The notes below the pieces were generated by a model that was given only the letters and a program-made list of their open reading frames with translations, ran no database searches and was not told the DNA's origin. Shown here piece by piece: positions 42,770 to 55,600 of a DNA stretch of 64,000 bases (positions are counted from its first letter, which is position 1; each line of letters starts with the position of its first letter). The stretch is taken from the NCBI GenBank assembly GCA_020796225.1, contig CM036765.1, positions 30,408,066 through 30,472,065 of the forward strand. The letters run 5' to 3'. This stretch comes from Arion vulgaris (taxonomy: Eukaryota; Mollusca; Gastropoda; Stylommatophora; Arionidae). Both the position numbers and the translations under genes were made by a program.

Positions 42770-42885
42770 ACAGAAAACTACATGCACATCTGTGTTAGCT
42801 ACAAAAGACAGTGAAGTTTATACAAGAGACAACATTGAATATATAGACAATATTTCAAGCGAAGGAAAGGAAGAAAGGATTGACT
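42770..42885 (+). repeat. Dispersed repeat of unknown family
   Basis: Shares acagaaaactacatg, gagctacaaaagac-like, and gaatatatagacaatattt with 4495-4610. Reversed pieces (tgtctatatattcaa) occur at 51575 and 51810. Confidence 0.55.
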
Positions 42886-43113
42886 TGCAATAAACATTAG
42901 ACACATTTGAAAAACATTGATTTTTATTGTTATACTATACTTGTAAAGTTGCTAACTCACACAGAAAATAAATTAACTCAATCGATGTAACTTGTCCAAC
43001 CAATGCAACAAAATAATGTCAGATGTATCAATGATATAATTAATCTACATCAGTCTAGTGATTAAAAAAAAAGAAAAAAGGAAGAAACATGTACACACAT
43101 TTATAATAACGAC

Positions 43114-43362
43114 CGTCCGAGTGGTTACCAGTGCCCAGATTTGGGGTGTAAAGAATAGAACCACTGTTACCTGTCACGCATGTCGAGCAGGTGACTAAGG
43201 AGGTTTGGATGAAATCGGATGCACATGTCTAAAACGTGTAAAAGTCTATGCGTTTAGGGGCCTGCCAAACCAATGTGCAACGTATACACGTTGTTGGCAA
43301 AGATCATACATATCACAAAGAGTGATTAAAATTGGTGGTAAAGAACTAACGCAAAGAAGAAG
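43114..43362 (+). mobile_element. SINE-A copy with target duplication
   Basis: ATAATAACGAC (43103-43113) and ATAATAATGAC (43363-43373), one mismatch. Confidence 0.85.
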
Positions 43363-43494
43363 ATAATAATGACTGCAGTTAATTCATTGAAATACCATAA
43401 GTTATAACAAAAATGTTGACAAGAATATCTGACCAGTGTACAAATGGATAGTGAAGTGTAGATTTCAATTAAACAGCAATGAAACATATACAGT

Positions 43495-43735
43495 GTGTTT
43501 ATAAAGTCACTGTGCAGTAAAATTTACGCCTGGCTAGACTATGTAACAAGACAAAGTTGTCTCTACAACATGTGTTGAAAATGTCCACCATGGGCGTCAA
43601 GACATGTTTTAACTCGTCTCCGCATATTTTTGAAAACCTTCCAGATAATGACCGGTGATATTTGTTGGATCTGGGTGACGATTTCTGCCTTCGGGTCATT
43701 AACTGTTTGCGGATTATTTTCATAAACTTGTCAAA
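43495..43735 (-). pseudogene. Transposase C-terminal remnant with element end
   Basis: The minus strand reads RSLSGRFSKICGDELKHVLT, then a stop at the outer edge cagtgtgtttataaagtcac. A C-terminal fragment followed directly by a CAGTGTG terminus fits an IS630/Tc1-related transposon end. The family is not certain. Confidence 0.4.
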
Positions 43736-43744
43736 TCAATTTTT

Positions 43745-43870
43745 TTACCCGATCCAGAAGCACTTGAGCTTTTACCTCTTCGCTCGGTGCCATGGACATC
43801 GTAACTCCTTCGGCTCGGTGCCATGGACATCGTAACCCTTCGGTTCGGTACCATGAACACCGTGAATCTG
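43745..43870 (-). repeat. SINE-C body fragment with a triplicated 33-bp motif
   Basis: Reverse of 13545-13610 (gatccagaagcacttgagct). The segment ctcggtgccatggacatcgt is repeated three times in tandem with small changes. Confidence 0.6.
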
Positions 43871-44330
43871 GGGCCTTCTTCTGCATTCACTCGTTATGAA
43901 TTCAGGTGTAGCCTGAGTCTGGTGTGGTGCTTCTGACTGATTTTTGCGTGAAAGCCTGCTTACCATTTTATTGGTTTTCTCGCCATACAGGCGGGCCTTC
44001 TCCGACTTTAGAGGTTCTGTTAGGTCCAACTTTGAGATATTAAAGGTTCAATTATTCTTGTTTTTTTGTGATTGGTTTCACAATGCTCAGTCTACACTAT
44101 GAGGTGGGTTGCCTCTATGAAGCTGCAGATCAGTTGTAGTTTCTTGTGGGTTTCCCATAGCTTGCTCTGTATGGTTCGTTCACTAGGCAATGTTTTGTTT
44201 TCTTGGTGAAGGTGTAATGGACAGGACTGCAGGATGTGCTCTGAAGTCTGTTTTGTAAATGTTAAATTAATTTCTATCAAATCTACCATCATGAAGCAAC
44301 CAAGAGAGCAAACCTGAACAACAAGCACAT
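43870..44330 (-). mobile_element. LINE 3' end (RNase H family)
   Basis: The minus strand reads TSEHILQSCPLHLHQENKTL and TIQSKLWETHKKLQLICSFI, the EHILQ.CP zinc-knuckle-like C-terminus. It is followed by a second segment (YGEKTNKMVSRLSRKNQSEA) that matches 48960-49060, so two copies are joined. Confidence 0.65.
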
Positions 44331-44504
44331 TATGAAATTGGATGTGATAGGCAAAAAAAGAGCAGATATTGTGGCTTTGGAGTAAACTTTAGAACAACAT
44401 ACTTACAATCAGATAGCTTCAATCACCAAAAATAATTATTATAAGTGGTTATACTAGAGCAAATGATGAAGGAAGTAAATAAACACCGACTTGCCGCCTG
44501 TGAT

Positions 44505-44890
44505 AGTAAACAAAGGTTCACTGTCTCAAAATAAACACAGATTCACTGTTTGTCATAATAAACACAGATTCACTGTTTGTCATAATAAACAAAGATTCAC
44601 TATATGTCATAGTAAAAATGATTCACTGTCTCACAATAAGCAAAAATTCACTGTCACATAGTAAGCACAGATCCACTATATGTCATAGTAAACAAAAATT
44701 CACTGTCTCATAATAAGCAAAGGTTCACTGTATGTGATAATAAATAGAGATTCACTGCTTCCGATAATAAACAAAGATTCACTGCCTGTGAAAATAAACA
44801 GATTCAAGTGATAATAAACAAAACATCACTTGAAATGACACAAAAATATTCACTGTCTGTGATAAAAAAAAACCCAAGATTCACTGAGAG
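44505..44890. repeat. Minisatellite of about 27 bp
   Basis: Units of the form agattcactgtttgtcataa plus taaacac, diverging in both directions. About 13 copies. Confidence 0.85.
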
Positions 44891-44899
44891 GTACAAAAC

Positions 44900-46210
44900 A
44901 AAATAAGTAAAATTGCATCAAATTAGATACTTGTATATATACACAAGTTGTTTACACATATGTCTTGCAGCTGGTCAGACCTAACTGAGTGATGATGATA
45001 ACTGTGTGATAATGGTGATGTCAGTATATTTTCAGATGACAATCTTCTTTATTCTTTTTTTTGCATTCGTTCTTATCAACCACGTTAACCACTCTTTGTG
45101 ATCTGTGTGTTTTTCTTCGAGACCATGAATATGTTGCATCCAATTTCATAGGTACCTGTAGAAACAGGACTAGATGCATCAAAAAAAATGTTCAAGCTAA
45201 GGTGATGCTTTGGTTTGCCTGACCTGACAGTCCCTTATATCTTTCATTCTCTCTTCCAATGAACACCCAACACTCTTTATTGATCACTTTTCAGTCGCTC
45301 AATGCAGCTTGTATATGATCTGAGCCGAAGAGCATTTTCCTGCTTCGCTATTCACTACCATTTCTGACTCGGATAAGACACAATTTAAACTGTTTTGGAA
45401 CATATGTCATTCTTATCACTCTCCTAGGGATTTGGAGTGTTAACTTCCCATTTCATTTTTAGAATACATGACAGATGTGTTTATATCAGTCAATCAATCA
45501 ATCTATATCAGTCATATTGACAGGAGCAGCCAGGTAGCTTCATTGTTACATATTGCTTTTTTCTTTGCAAGTTGTAGAACAGGACCTTCAGCCATTCCTG
45601 GTTTGATCAACACCTATTTGGACATTTCTGTGTCGGTTATCGATCTCTAGACATTGTATGAGACTTGTGTAGCAGCTGTTATTCTGAGATATCGTCATCT
45701 GTTGTGCGGAGAAATATCATATTATTCGCAGTTGTTTTTACACTACTACCTAAATCACATGGTAGCTTCCCTTTGATCCCTTCCCACTTTGCCAGACTAC
45801 AGTGCAGAAATCTGTTTCCAGAGCGCCATGTGGGGGTGGAGTAGACTCTTGGTCAGTGCCAGTGAGCTTGTTACCTGATTTCATTGTGCATGTGCCTCAC
45901 AGTTGATAATATGGTAATAATATTAATGCTAAGCAGACAATATTTTCAGATTCTAAGCAGCATATAACATACTGAGAAGTCACAGAAGTGTACAGCAAGT
46001 TTCGGAGTGATGAGGCAAGACTTATGGATTCATCCCAGTTATACATCCATCATTCATGTTGTCTCTATAGTGAAAACAGGGAGAGAATGTGGCCTATAGA
46101 GATAGCACTGCTTCTGAACATCTGGGGCTCCGGATGAACTAAATAGAGTCATACAGTCCATTCTAGCTACTGATGTTGTGGTCTGATGACTGACAGAATA
46201 ACAATGAAGA
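44900..46210. other. Mostly unrecognised; decayed SINE-A piece
   Basis: 45055-45175 resembles a reversed SINE-A (gcattcgttcttatcaacca, cactctttgtgatctg). The rest shows no gene. It lies 3' of the testin-like gene and may include its 3' UTR; TTTATT (AATAAA on the minus strand) occurs near 45274. Confidence 0.35.
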
Positions 46211-46215
46211 AGATA

Positions 46216-46356
46216 TTAACTCCTAGTGGACCAGGGCAAAAGCCATGTTTTTACAAACCATTTTTTTAAATAAAAAATACTTTTAGTGTGGGGCCCTTGT
46301 AAAAAGACACCCAACCATAAGCCACATAGTGTGGTGTTTGGTCCACAAGGAGTTAA
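46216..46356. mobile_element. 141-bp TTAA-flanked MITE
   Basis: TTAA at both ends. Inverted ends TTAACTCCTAGTGGACCA and TTAACTCCTTGTGGACCA differ at one position. This is a piggyBac-type footprint with no coding inside. Confidence 0.7.
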
Positions 46357-46487
46357 TGTTGGTCATGATGATGATAGTATGTAACTCTCCCAATGAGACA
46401 ATGTTTGCGGTCTGTGTGATAATGAAAACAATCATATCGCAACAAAATATTCATATCTGGTAGCAAATAGAGTGGTGCTGGAACCAA

Positions 46488-46626
46488 TTATTGAGTGAAC
46501 TGTCTGGCTATGGATGCTGTCAAACAGGGGGGTCCTGATCTGTGCCGACAGTTGATCCCACAAAACAACTTGTTATCCTTGAGCATAAACTGCTGGTTGA
46601 GTAGGTTACGTCCACATGAGTGACAG
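46488..46626 (-). CDS. TES: Testin-like terminal exon: LIM3 end and stop
   Basis: The acceptor cattttcag precedes 46626. The split codon completes Ser. It reads CHSCGRNLLNQQFMLKDNKL, FCGINCRHRSGPPC, then LTASIARQFTQ and TAA. It completes LIM3 and leaves only a short tail, as in testin. Confidence 0.9.
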
Positions 46627-49600
46627 CTGAAAATGACAGAAAATATATTTTTGTTACATTACCAGAAAATATACAAAAAGACTGTATTAGTTTAAATGTA
46701 TCTTGTAAATGTACTGTAATATCTCTAATATTTAACCCTTGTACTGTATTATGTGTGGGCGTCTGTAGCTTAAGCGGTAGTGAGCTCAACCACAACCCAA
46801 GAGTACCTGATTCAAACTCTGTGCTGGCAGTTTTGGCACAAATTAGTTTCCGTGGATATTTACATACTGTAAAATAGACCCCACCGTTCAGAAAGCAATG
46901 GCAAACTACTGAACGTATAAGTGGTGCCTAGAAAATTGACGACTCTTTTACTGTGGCTTATGGCGATATCTTGTAAAGGATATGCTATGATTTTCATTCA
47001 CTGTATTATGTACTGTATTATGCATGGTAGGGTTGTTGCAGAACGAAGTGGGGCATACAGGACAACTACTTCTAGTATGAGAATGGAGGTTGAGGTCGTT
47101 ACTGCTGCCCTCCATTGGATCTCTGGGACATCATTTACTGGGGCAGTTGTTGTATCTGACTCTCAGTCGATGCTTCACAAGATCCAGAAGGGCAGGCTAC
47201 GGTATGAGTGGATGTCGTCTATAGAAGCTTCTAACCTCCAGAGGCTTACGTGGATATACTGTCCTGGGCATGCAGGCGTTTACGGTAATGAGAGAGCGGA
47301 CAGGTTTGCATCAACAGCATCGATTGTTGGGGAGTTGAAGATGGATAAGGGGATATTCTTCGGTCTCTTCACGCTTGTCTGTTGGATGAGGACACTAAAA
47401 TCGATGTTTAATCAATCAAGCGATTTAGGCAGTTTGGAGTTACCCGTTGTACAAGTCGAACTGGATGCCTGAGATGCAGAGTGAGAGGTGTGTTTAATCA
47501 GTGAGCCACAGGAACCATCAGTATGCATACTCTCCGATATCTGTTGGAGGAGACTGAGCACCTATGGGTCTGCCCAGAGTGCAATGACGTCAGTTTAGTA
47601 ACCAATAACCAATGTACTGATAAAATATATGTTTACTTCTTTGTAGGAACGTATGTATGTGTGGTACAGTTGTTATTGTTTATGGTTGTACACAGGAAGA
47701 TATTGCAAGGAAAACTGTAAAATATTTATGAAGATAATGTAATTTTTGAGAGTTCATTTATTTCATATATTTCTTCCTCTTCTTCATTTGCCTTGAAAAG
47801 GAAATTTGTCATGTTGCACTTTACAACAAGGCTGTGATAACTGTTTTTTAGCTCTTTACATCCATTTCCAGCACAGCATTATTGGAACTGTTTTTTTACC
47901 TTCCCTATTCAAACCCTACTTGCTCAGCCAGACTGAATCACTACCGCTGAGTAGTGAGTGTTCTAACGCTGATACTTTCGGAAAACTGAAAGAGATCAAG
48001 CACATATAGTGGTGCCCTGAGTACACAGACATCAATATAATCAATTTTTCAGTGGAATATTTTTGCGTCAAATATTTTTCAGTGTTTAAAAAAAAATAAT
48101 ATTATGTCTTACTTTTATTTTCTTGAATGCTCTATAAAAAATGATGGTGTTTTTATGTACAATCATGAAAAAAATAAGTCCACAGAAATTTAAACAATGT
48201 AATAAAAACAAAGTAAATAAATGTCATAAGTAGTATATGGTTTTTATTTTGCAAAAATATTTATAATATAGTCAGTTTGATTTTGTATCCTGGCATACAG
48301 TCCATGTTGGCTGAACATGACACAGCTATAAATTTATATATCTTCCTCTGTAACCAATGTCTCCTATGTGACTATTCCGCTATGATGATAAATAGGGCAG
48401 TCTTAGCCATTCCCTCAAAGTTTGTTCTAAGGAAGGTTGGGGGTCTCTTTGGCTAAGCCTTTGCCTTGTATTCCGAAGGTTGTGGATTTGAATCCGATCT
48501 CACCTTTCTGTTCCCAGGTACATTTTTTCCAGAGGCACCTAGGATTGTTGCTGGAGCTACAGAGTTCACGCTTTGTGCAATAATCTTGACAGGTGGCTTG
48601 TCACTTCTGTGGAGAGGGATCAAGCTATACAGTGTAAAATATGTGCAATGAAGTTAATCCTTTGGCTTTAGACCCTTTTTGTTGTAAAGAGTTGTTCCTG
48701 ATTTCCATTCTTACGCTAGCAAAGCTGGAGCAGTCTTGTAGGATGTTCTCGGGTGACTGTGCTGGTGTTCCACAGATGCAGGTAGTAGAGTTTCTGAGAC
48801 CCATTTGATGGAAGTGTGCACTGAGACCACAGTATCTAGTTCTAAATCTGAAAATTTTGGTTTTCTTCTTCTGTGTTCGCCTGCTATGAATTCAGGCATA
48901 GCCATGTGCCTGATGTAGTGCTTCTGGCTGATTTTTGCCTGAAAGTCTGCTTACCGTTTTATTGGTTTCCTCGCCATACAGGTGGCCTTCTCTGACTTCA
49001 GAGGTGGTCTTCTCTTTTCTGCTTAGTTTATTTATACTGTCATGCTCTGTCTTGTATCCTTCATTTGTTTCTTCCACTTCATGGTACAGAATTGTTTCAG
49101 TAGTAACTTATCTATATCTGATTCTGCAAATGTTTACTATATTTCTGTACCAAGTGATGCTATTATGGAAGAAACATTAAAACAACATTCTAGGGTATCA
49201 AAAATATTAATATCTGGAAGGCTGTACTTACCTAAAGCAATGAGGACAGGCATGCCAGTGGAGGTCTCCATGTGTTACCCCTGGGGCATCTGCTGTGATG
49301 GGTCTCTGACATGTATTACAGATCTGTGGGTGAGATGTGAAGCAGTTACTAAAATGTGTGACATCTGTGGGTGAGATGTGAATCGGTCACATATCTCTCA
49401 GTAAGATGTGATATATAAATCTACGTTACTGAACTTAGTATTCCAAGGTAAATATATACCAAAAAATTTGAAATGTTATATTCTGAAGAAAAAATAATTA
49501 TAAGTCATCTATAGAATCTTAATAAAGTTAACTTTAACTCTGCTTAATGGCCATTAAAAAAAAAACCACCTTTAACTCTTTCCGTTAATTCCTCAGTTTT

Positions 49601-52600
49601 ACACAGTTAATTCAAGGGAGGTAAAAAAAAAAAAAGCAATTAAAAAAAATATCATTACTCTCCAATAAATAAACATATACGTGTGTGTGTGTATATACAC
49701 AGGGTGTTCAAGATAATAGCAGCCTGTGAATGGAGTCAATCTGGCATATATGTATGAAAATGAGAAGGTTCAGTTATGACGTAGTGTAGGTCAAGGTTAT
49801 GTGACGGTATGTAATTGTAGTGCGGAAGGGGCGATGAACAAATGTGACGTAAACGAGCTAGTCAGAACCGGTTTAAATAGTACATAAACATAACACGATA
49901 GATTATCTGGCAACTTTCGATTTGTCAATGGGGCTGCTTTAATCTTGAACACCCTGTATATATATATATATATAATCAGGTATATATATATACCTGATTA
50001 TATACTAATTTTATAGCCAAGAAAGTTTGTAAAATTCCATGGGAACAAATTTGCTTCCAAACTGTCCGCAGGAGTTTGAACCAGGTACGCTTGGGTTGTG
50101 ATCGAGCTCACAACCGTTATTACTTTCTATAATCATTCCTAATTTAACTGGCATGGAGCTAGAACAAATGTATCTATTTTTTAAAAATGATTTCAGCTAC
50201 ATTTATTTCTGTGTAAAACAGAGGAATAATTTATAATAAAAGATAAATAGCAAACACTGGGATGCTGACAAACAAATTAGTACAGCATTGTACATGAAAA
50301 TAAAAGTAAACAAATATAAGGAAATAAGGGAAATATTGAGATACATATATTTTGATTAGCGTAATTTCATTACAATCTGTTGAAAAGTATACCTTGTGGA
50401 ATAATTGCTAACATGAATAAGCTGCAAGCATCTGTAGGCAAGATGGTATTTCTTACAGACTCACTGTCAGCTATACAAGCCCTGGAGGCTAAATCCGCTG
50501 ACAGCACTTTAAAAAACTAAAAAGAGAACTTTCAGAAAAGGCAAAAATTCACTTGCAGTGGATTTCATCTCACTGTGGCACTGCAGGCAATGAGAGTGCC
50601 AATGTCCTAGCAAAGGAGGGCGGTGCCAAAGAGCAAATTTACCAACCCCTGTCTTTTCAAGAGGTCAAAACTATCATACAGAGAAAATCTGCAGTAGACT
50701 GGAAGACAAACACTGGATATGATTATGGAAAAGACTCCCTCAAAGACCTAAACAGAACAGACAGGTCATTATATTTTGACTACGCACGGACACTGCAGAC
50801 TCAACATACACTTATTAGACTAGGAATAAGTCAAACAGCTCTCTGCCAGTGTCAGCAGGCAGAACAGACACCAGAGCATGTCCTGCAAGACTGTCCTCTC
50901 CTAGGGAAGCTGAGAAGCAACATGTGGCCACACCCAGTCGACCTGAAAACTAAGCTTGGGGAAACCTGACAGACATAAAGCTGACTGCCCAGTTTGTGGT
51001 CAACAGTAAATTAAGTGCATGACCAGAGATCGCTGGAGATGATATTAATATTCTGGAACCTCCAGGACAGAAGTAAGTGTTCATCTAATGCTTGCATTAA
51101 TTTTTTTGTGTGACTTCCCTTATCAAACAGTCAATGGCTAGATTAAACAAAAAGGGTGACATTAGACCTGACCATCCATTTGTTGATGACCCAAAAACTA
51201 TCTGTTATGTGATTGTCACAAATTACCCTGCATTGAAATTCTGTGAATAATACTTTGATCATATTTACCAATTCTATAGTATACCGTAATGATGTAGGGT
51301 TCTCCAAATATATTACGGTACTTAAGCGTTTTCTAAACCAACAAAGACCATACAAACTGTACTATTTCATTTGTTGCATTATTTATTTAGTAACTGCCAC
51401 TAACTTTGTCAGAGGTTCCAAGAGCATGGCTCATTAATATGGACTGCTATTCAAATCTTGCCAAACTTCTGTGACTTTCCAGATCATACTCAGTGACATC
51501 CCATAGAGCCACAACCCACAGTTTGAAAACCGCTACTTATTATTATAGTTCCTTCTTTCCTACTTTTTGTTTGCTTGAAACAGTGTCTATATATTCAATA
51601 TTGTCTGTTGTATATCATATCCTAATTTTGGCTAATCATCAACAGATGAAAGTCTCCGGTCATATTATTTATAGAAAGTATCCAGAAGTATTGAAAGACT
51701 TATTAAGGAGAACAACCAATACAGTTGAAAATTAAAGGAAGTAATAATGAATAGATCATGTCCAAAGAAAAGAATTGTATCCTTCTTTCCTTTCGTTCAC
51801 TTGAAATATTGTCTATATATTCCAACTGTTATCTTTTGTAAAATATTTTCCTATTCAACCTCTATGAATTCAGGAGTAGTCATGGCACCAGTGATTGAAT
51901 TTTCTGTCAAGAAGGCAGTTCAAAATATTAATCAGTGGCGGGTAACAACTGCTATGTTCAAGTGAGAGCCTGAGACTAAGCTACAGTGAATGACACAAGT
52001 CAACATCAGGGGAAAAAAACCAGAACCGACCAAAATCCTACTGCAGCTACAAATGGCGGTCATTGTATCAAACTACATCCCTGCAGTCTGGTAAAGATGG
52101 TAGGAATCAATAAGAAAAATCAAATTACGATTTCAATGCGATGTTAAAAATGGATATTGTTGGGACGAAATGGGTAAATAGACATCGCAGTCTCCGTAAA
52201 CTGTACCACTAAGTGATACAAATTAATTCTGGCAGAAATAGAGACCTAAAAGGAATGATAAGTAATGATTCGAATATTCTTTTCATACAAATCACATCTA
52301 TTTCCTTCTTCGTTCATCTGTTCAAGTACTCAAAAAAACATTCGCTCTCTCTCTCTCTCTTGTACAATTTAATGCAACTTGTGTAATCTTCAATTCGCAT
52401 TAAATGATTAGTTGGGATGACTAAGAAGCATACATACATATATGATACAATATTATACTGCATAAGTTCATGTTACAACTTACACTTTACAGGTAGTACA
52501 CGTACACCAATATTCTATTTAATACAGTTTACGTTGTTATGTAAGTGGTTAGACAAGCTTGCTCAATCAAATAAAAAGCACACTGGGTGTGAACATACCA

Positions 52601-55600
52601 TATTTGGGTAAATATGACACTGTTACGAAAGCATTAGTTATATTTTCTTCCATCTAACACAACAAAATGTCAGACGCCACTATTTTAAATATAAGGAAAT
52701 AAAAAACAAGCACATGCCATTTCTGCTCTCACTTTACTGAAGAGCTTGTCAAAGCAGTTAACGCAGTATGGATTATTGTCCTTGGCGATGTATCTTTGTC
52801 CTGCGAGAACCGCGTCACAGTACCAGCAGCAGAAGTGGTGGACATGCCATGAACAACCTTCGGCCTGGGTATACTCACGGGAAAATATTATCTGAAATAT
52901 AATTTTCAAAACTGCAATGTTGTGTGCAGAAAATAATTGTTAATTTTTGCATATAATTAGAAAATTCATTTTGTTTTTTCTCAAAATTAACAAATATAAA
53001 ATGTCAGAACTGACATTTGACAAATGCACACTATTCACCATTATATATCTTGTCACACCCTCTTGAAAACGGCTTTTAATAACACAGCTTTATGTGAATC
53101 TGGTCTTCTCCATTTCCGCAAAATAAATTACCAACTATAATTTTTTAATTCATTTTCCCCATTCCTGAAATAGTGCATGTGTACACTCATGTACCCAAGA
53201 GGCAGAAGTTTGTTGACTTCAAGGTGACTGTCTCCCTTATACCCAGTGGCGGCTCGTGATCATTTTTGTTGGTGGGGCCAGACACAATGTTTCAGAAAAT
53301 CATGATTTTGGGTTAGGTTATATTTTAATTTATAAAATAATAAATACACGTTTCACATTATTTTTATTGGTGCCCGACACTACTAGTCCCTAATGACGAG
53401 CCGCCACTGCTTATTCCTATCTAATGTCTCTATAGCTGTCGCTTAACATGTGAACTCATACATTGTCACAAAACACTGTAGATTCAGCCAATACAAAGTA
53501 AAGAGAAAAGCATGTATTTGGCGGGAGTCCTGAAACTAGTAACAATAAATTTATAGTAGAGAAACAAATTTATAGACGCTTTAAAAAAAAGTATCTCAAG
53601 GCAATGGATTGACATCATTGCACCGGGTTTTCTCATATGACCGTTCTTTCGGCAAATATGGCATGTCATATGTCAAGAATGTTGCACAAAGCCCAAACTT
53701 TGTAGTCCCGGCACCAATTCTAGAGCTCTCAGGAAAAAATTGCGCAAGCGATTTGATCCAGATTCGAACTCACAATCGTCAGAACAACAGGCAAACGTCT
53801 AAACCACTTCGCCATTGAGACCCCCATTATAGACACAATTTCACCTAACACCTAATAATTTGTTGATCTATCGGTCCGTATTTATTAACACGAAAGTTAA
53901 GAGTGTCTATATTCTGATGGACTATGTCCATGTATCTTAGTTGCAAGACGGATATGTTGGATCGACTGGTCTAATGATGTCATTTTTGGGATGGTGTCCA
54001 AGTAGCGTAATTCATTAGAACGCAAGTTTTTCTTAGCAAGGTGCAACCGTAGTACAGATGTGTCCGTATTCGATTCTTTGTTGCGTTTTCCCGCAATGTA
54101 TGCTTTTCTTTTTTTGGGCGCACACGTTTTCCGAAATACCTGTCTATCACATTTTTAGATACTGCATCACCCGAGTGGTTACCGGGGCCCACATTTGGGG
54201 TGTAAAGAATAGAACCACTGTTACCTGCCACGCATGTCGTAAGAGACGTCTAAGAAGGTTTGGCTGAAATCGGATGCACATGTCCTAAACGTATAGAAGT
54301 CTATGCGTTTAGGGACCTACAAACCAATGTGCAACGTATACACGTTCTTGGCAAAGATCAAACATATCACAAAGAGTGATTAAAATTGGTCGTAAAGAAC
54401 GAACGCAAAGAAGAAGAAGATACTGCATAATTATTAGTTGTTATTCTTCTTCAAACGCTCCATATCGACTACTTGTTAAACCACTCTTTGTTATTTCTAT
54501 GAGATCCAAGTCTAAGAGCGATTGTACGTTGCGACAGTTATGCGCCTACAAGTAGGCCAGCACATCCGATTTCTGCGACGTTTTTTATTTACGAGGGTAG
54601 CTTCCCTAGGCCCAGTGCCGGATTAGGTCAGCGCGGGGCCTGTAGCAAATTTTAGCGCGGGGCCCTAGGTTTTGTATAATAATAAATAATAAAACACAGC
54701 TTTTACAAATTTGTTTCGATTTAAAGTGAGCAAATTTAGAGATAACACTAGACAAATCAATTTCTCTAAGTAAACTATATTCAAAGTTCATTAAGGTGAG
54801 GTTATTTAGACGATCTTGTCCCATCATGTTCTTTAACTTACTTTTTATACGTTTTAATGTTGAAAAAGAACGTTCTCCGCTGCAGTTGGTAATCATTAAA
54901 GACAAGTAAATTAGTAAGACTATTTCTATATTTGGGAAACACAACTCTAATGAATTTTCCATTATAAGTTTATAAAATTGCACTTCAACGAACTGCACAA
55001 GTTCGTCGCCTAGGCTTTCTTCCAAATCTTCTTGATAAGAGCTGACAACATTTGGAGTTCATTTGCCTTCATCTACTAGACAGTGATATGCGACTTCTGT
55101 ATTTTCTGCTTCATTTCTTTGGATTCAGCATCATTACACACTACACTAAACAATTCGGACAGCTTGTGTGTTTTTGATATAACATCTTGGTTATTTTTTC
55201 CTTTTCATCTCTGTCACATAGGCGCGGGGCCCCAGAAGCGCGGGGCCCGTAGCATTTGCTACTTCTGCTACTAGGCTAATCCGGCGCTGCCTAGGCCCCT
55301 ATATCAGTTGTCTCATACGACATGCCTTGTAGGTCGCAGTGTTGCTATTCTTTGCTCCCCTTACAAATCCCGGCAATACACAGGCGATTAATTGTTATAA
55401 GAAAGAGGAGATAGAGTAGATATGTTGGGTATGCTCTGATAAGAAATGATCAAAGAACCACAAAGCAAGCATTGAAGTGGGAGACAAAGGGTTAAAGAAA
55501 GAGGAGATAGAGTAGATATGTTGGGTATGCTCTGATAAGAAATGATCAAAGAACCACAAAACAAGCATTGAAGGAGACAAGTTAAAGAAAGAAGAGATAG

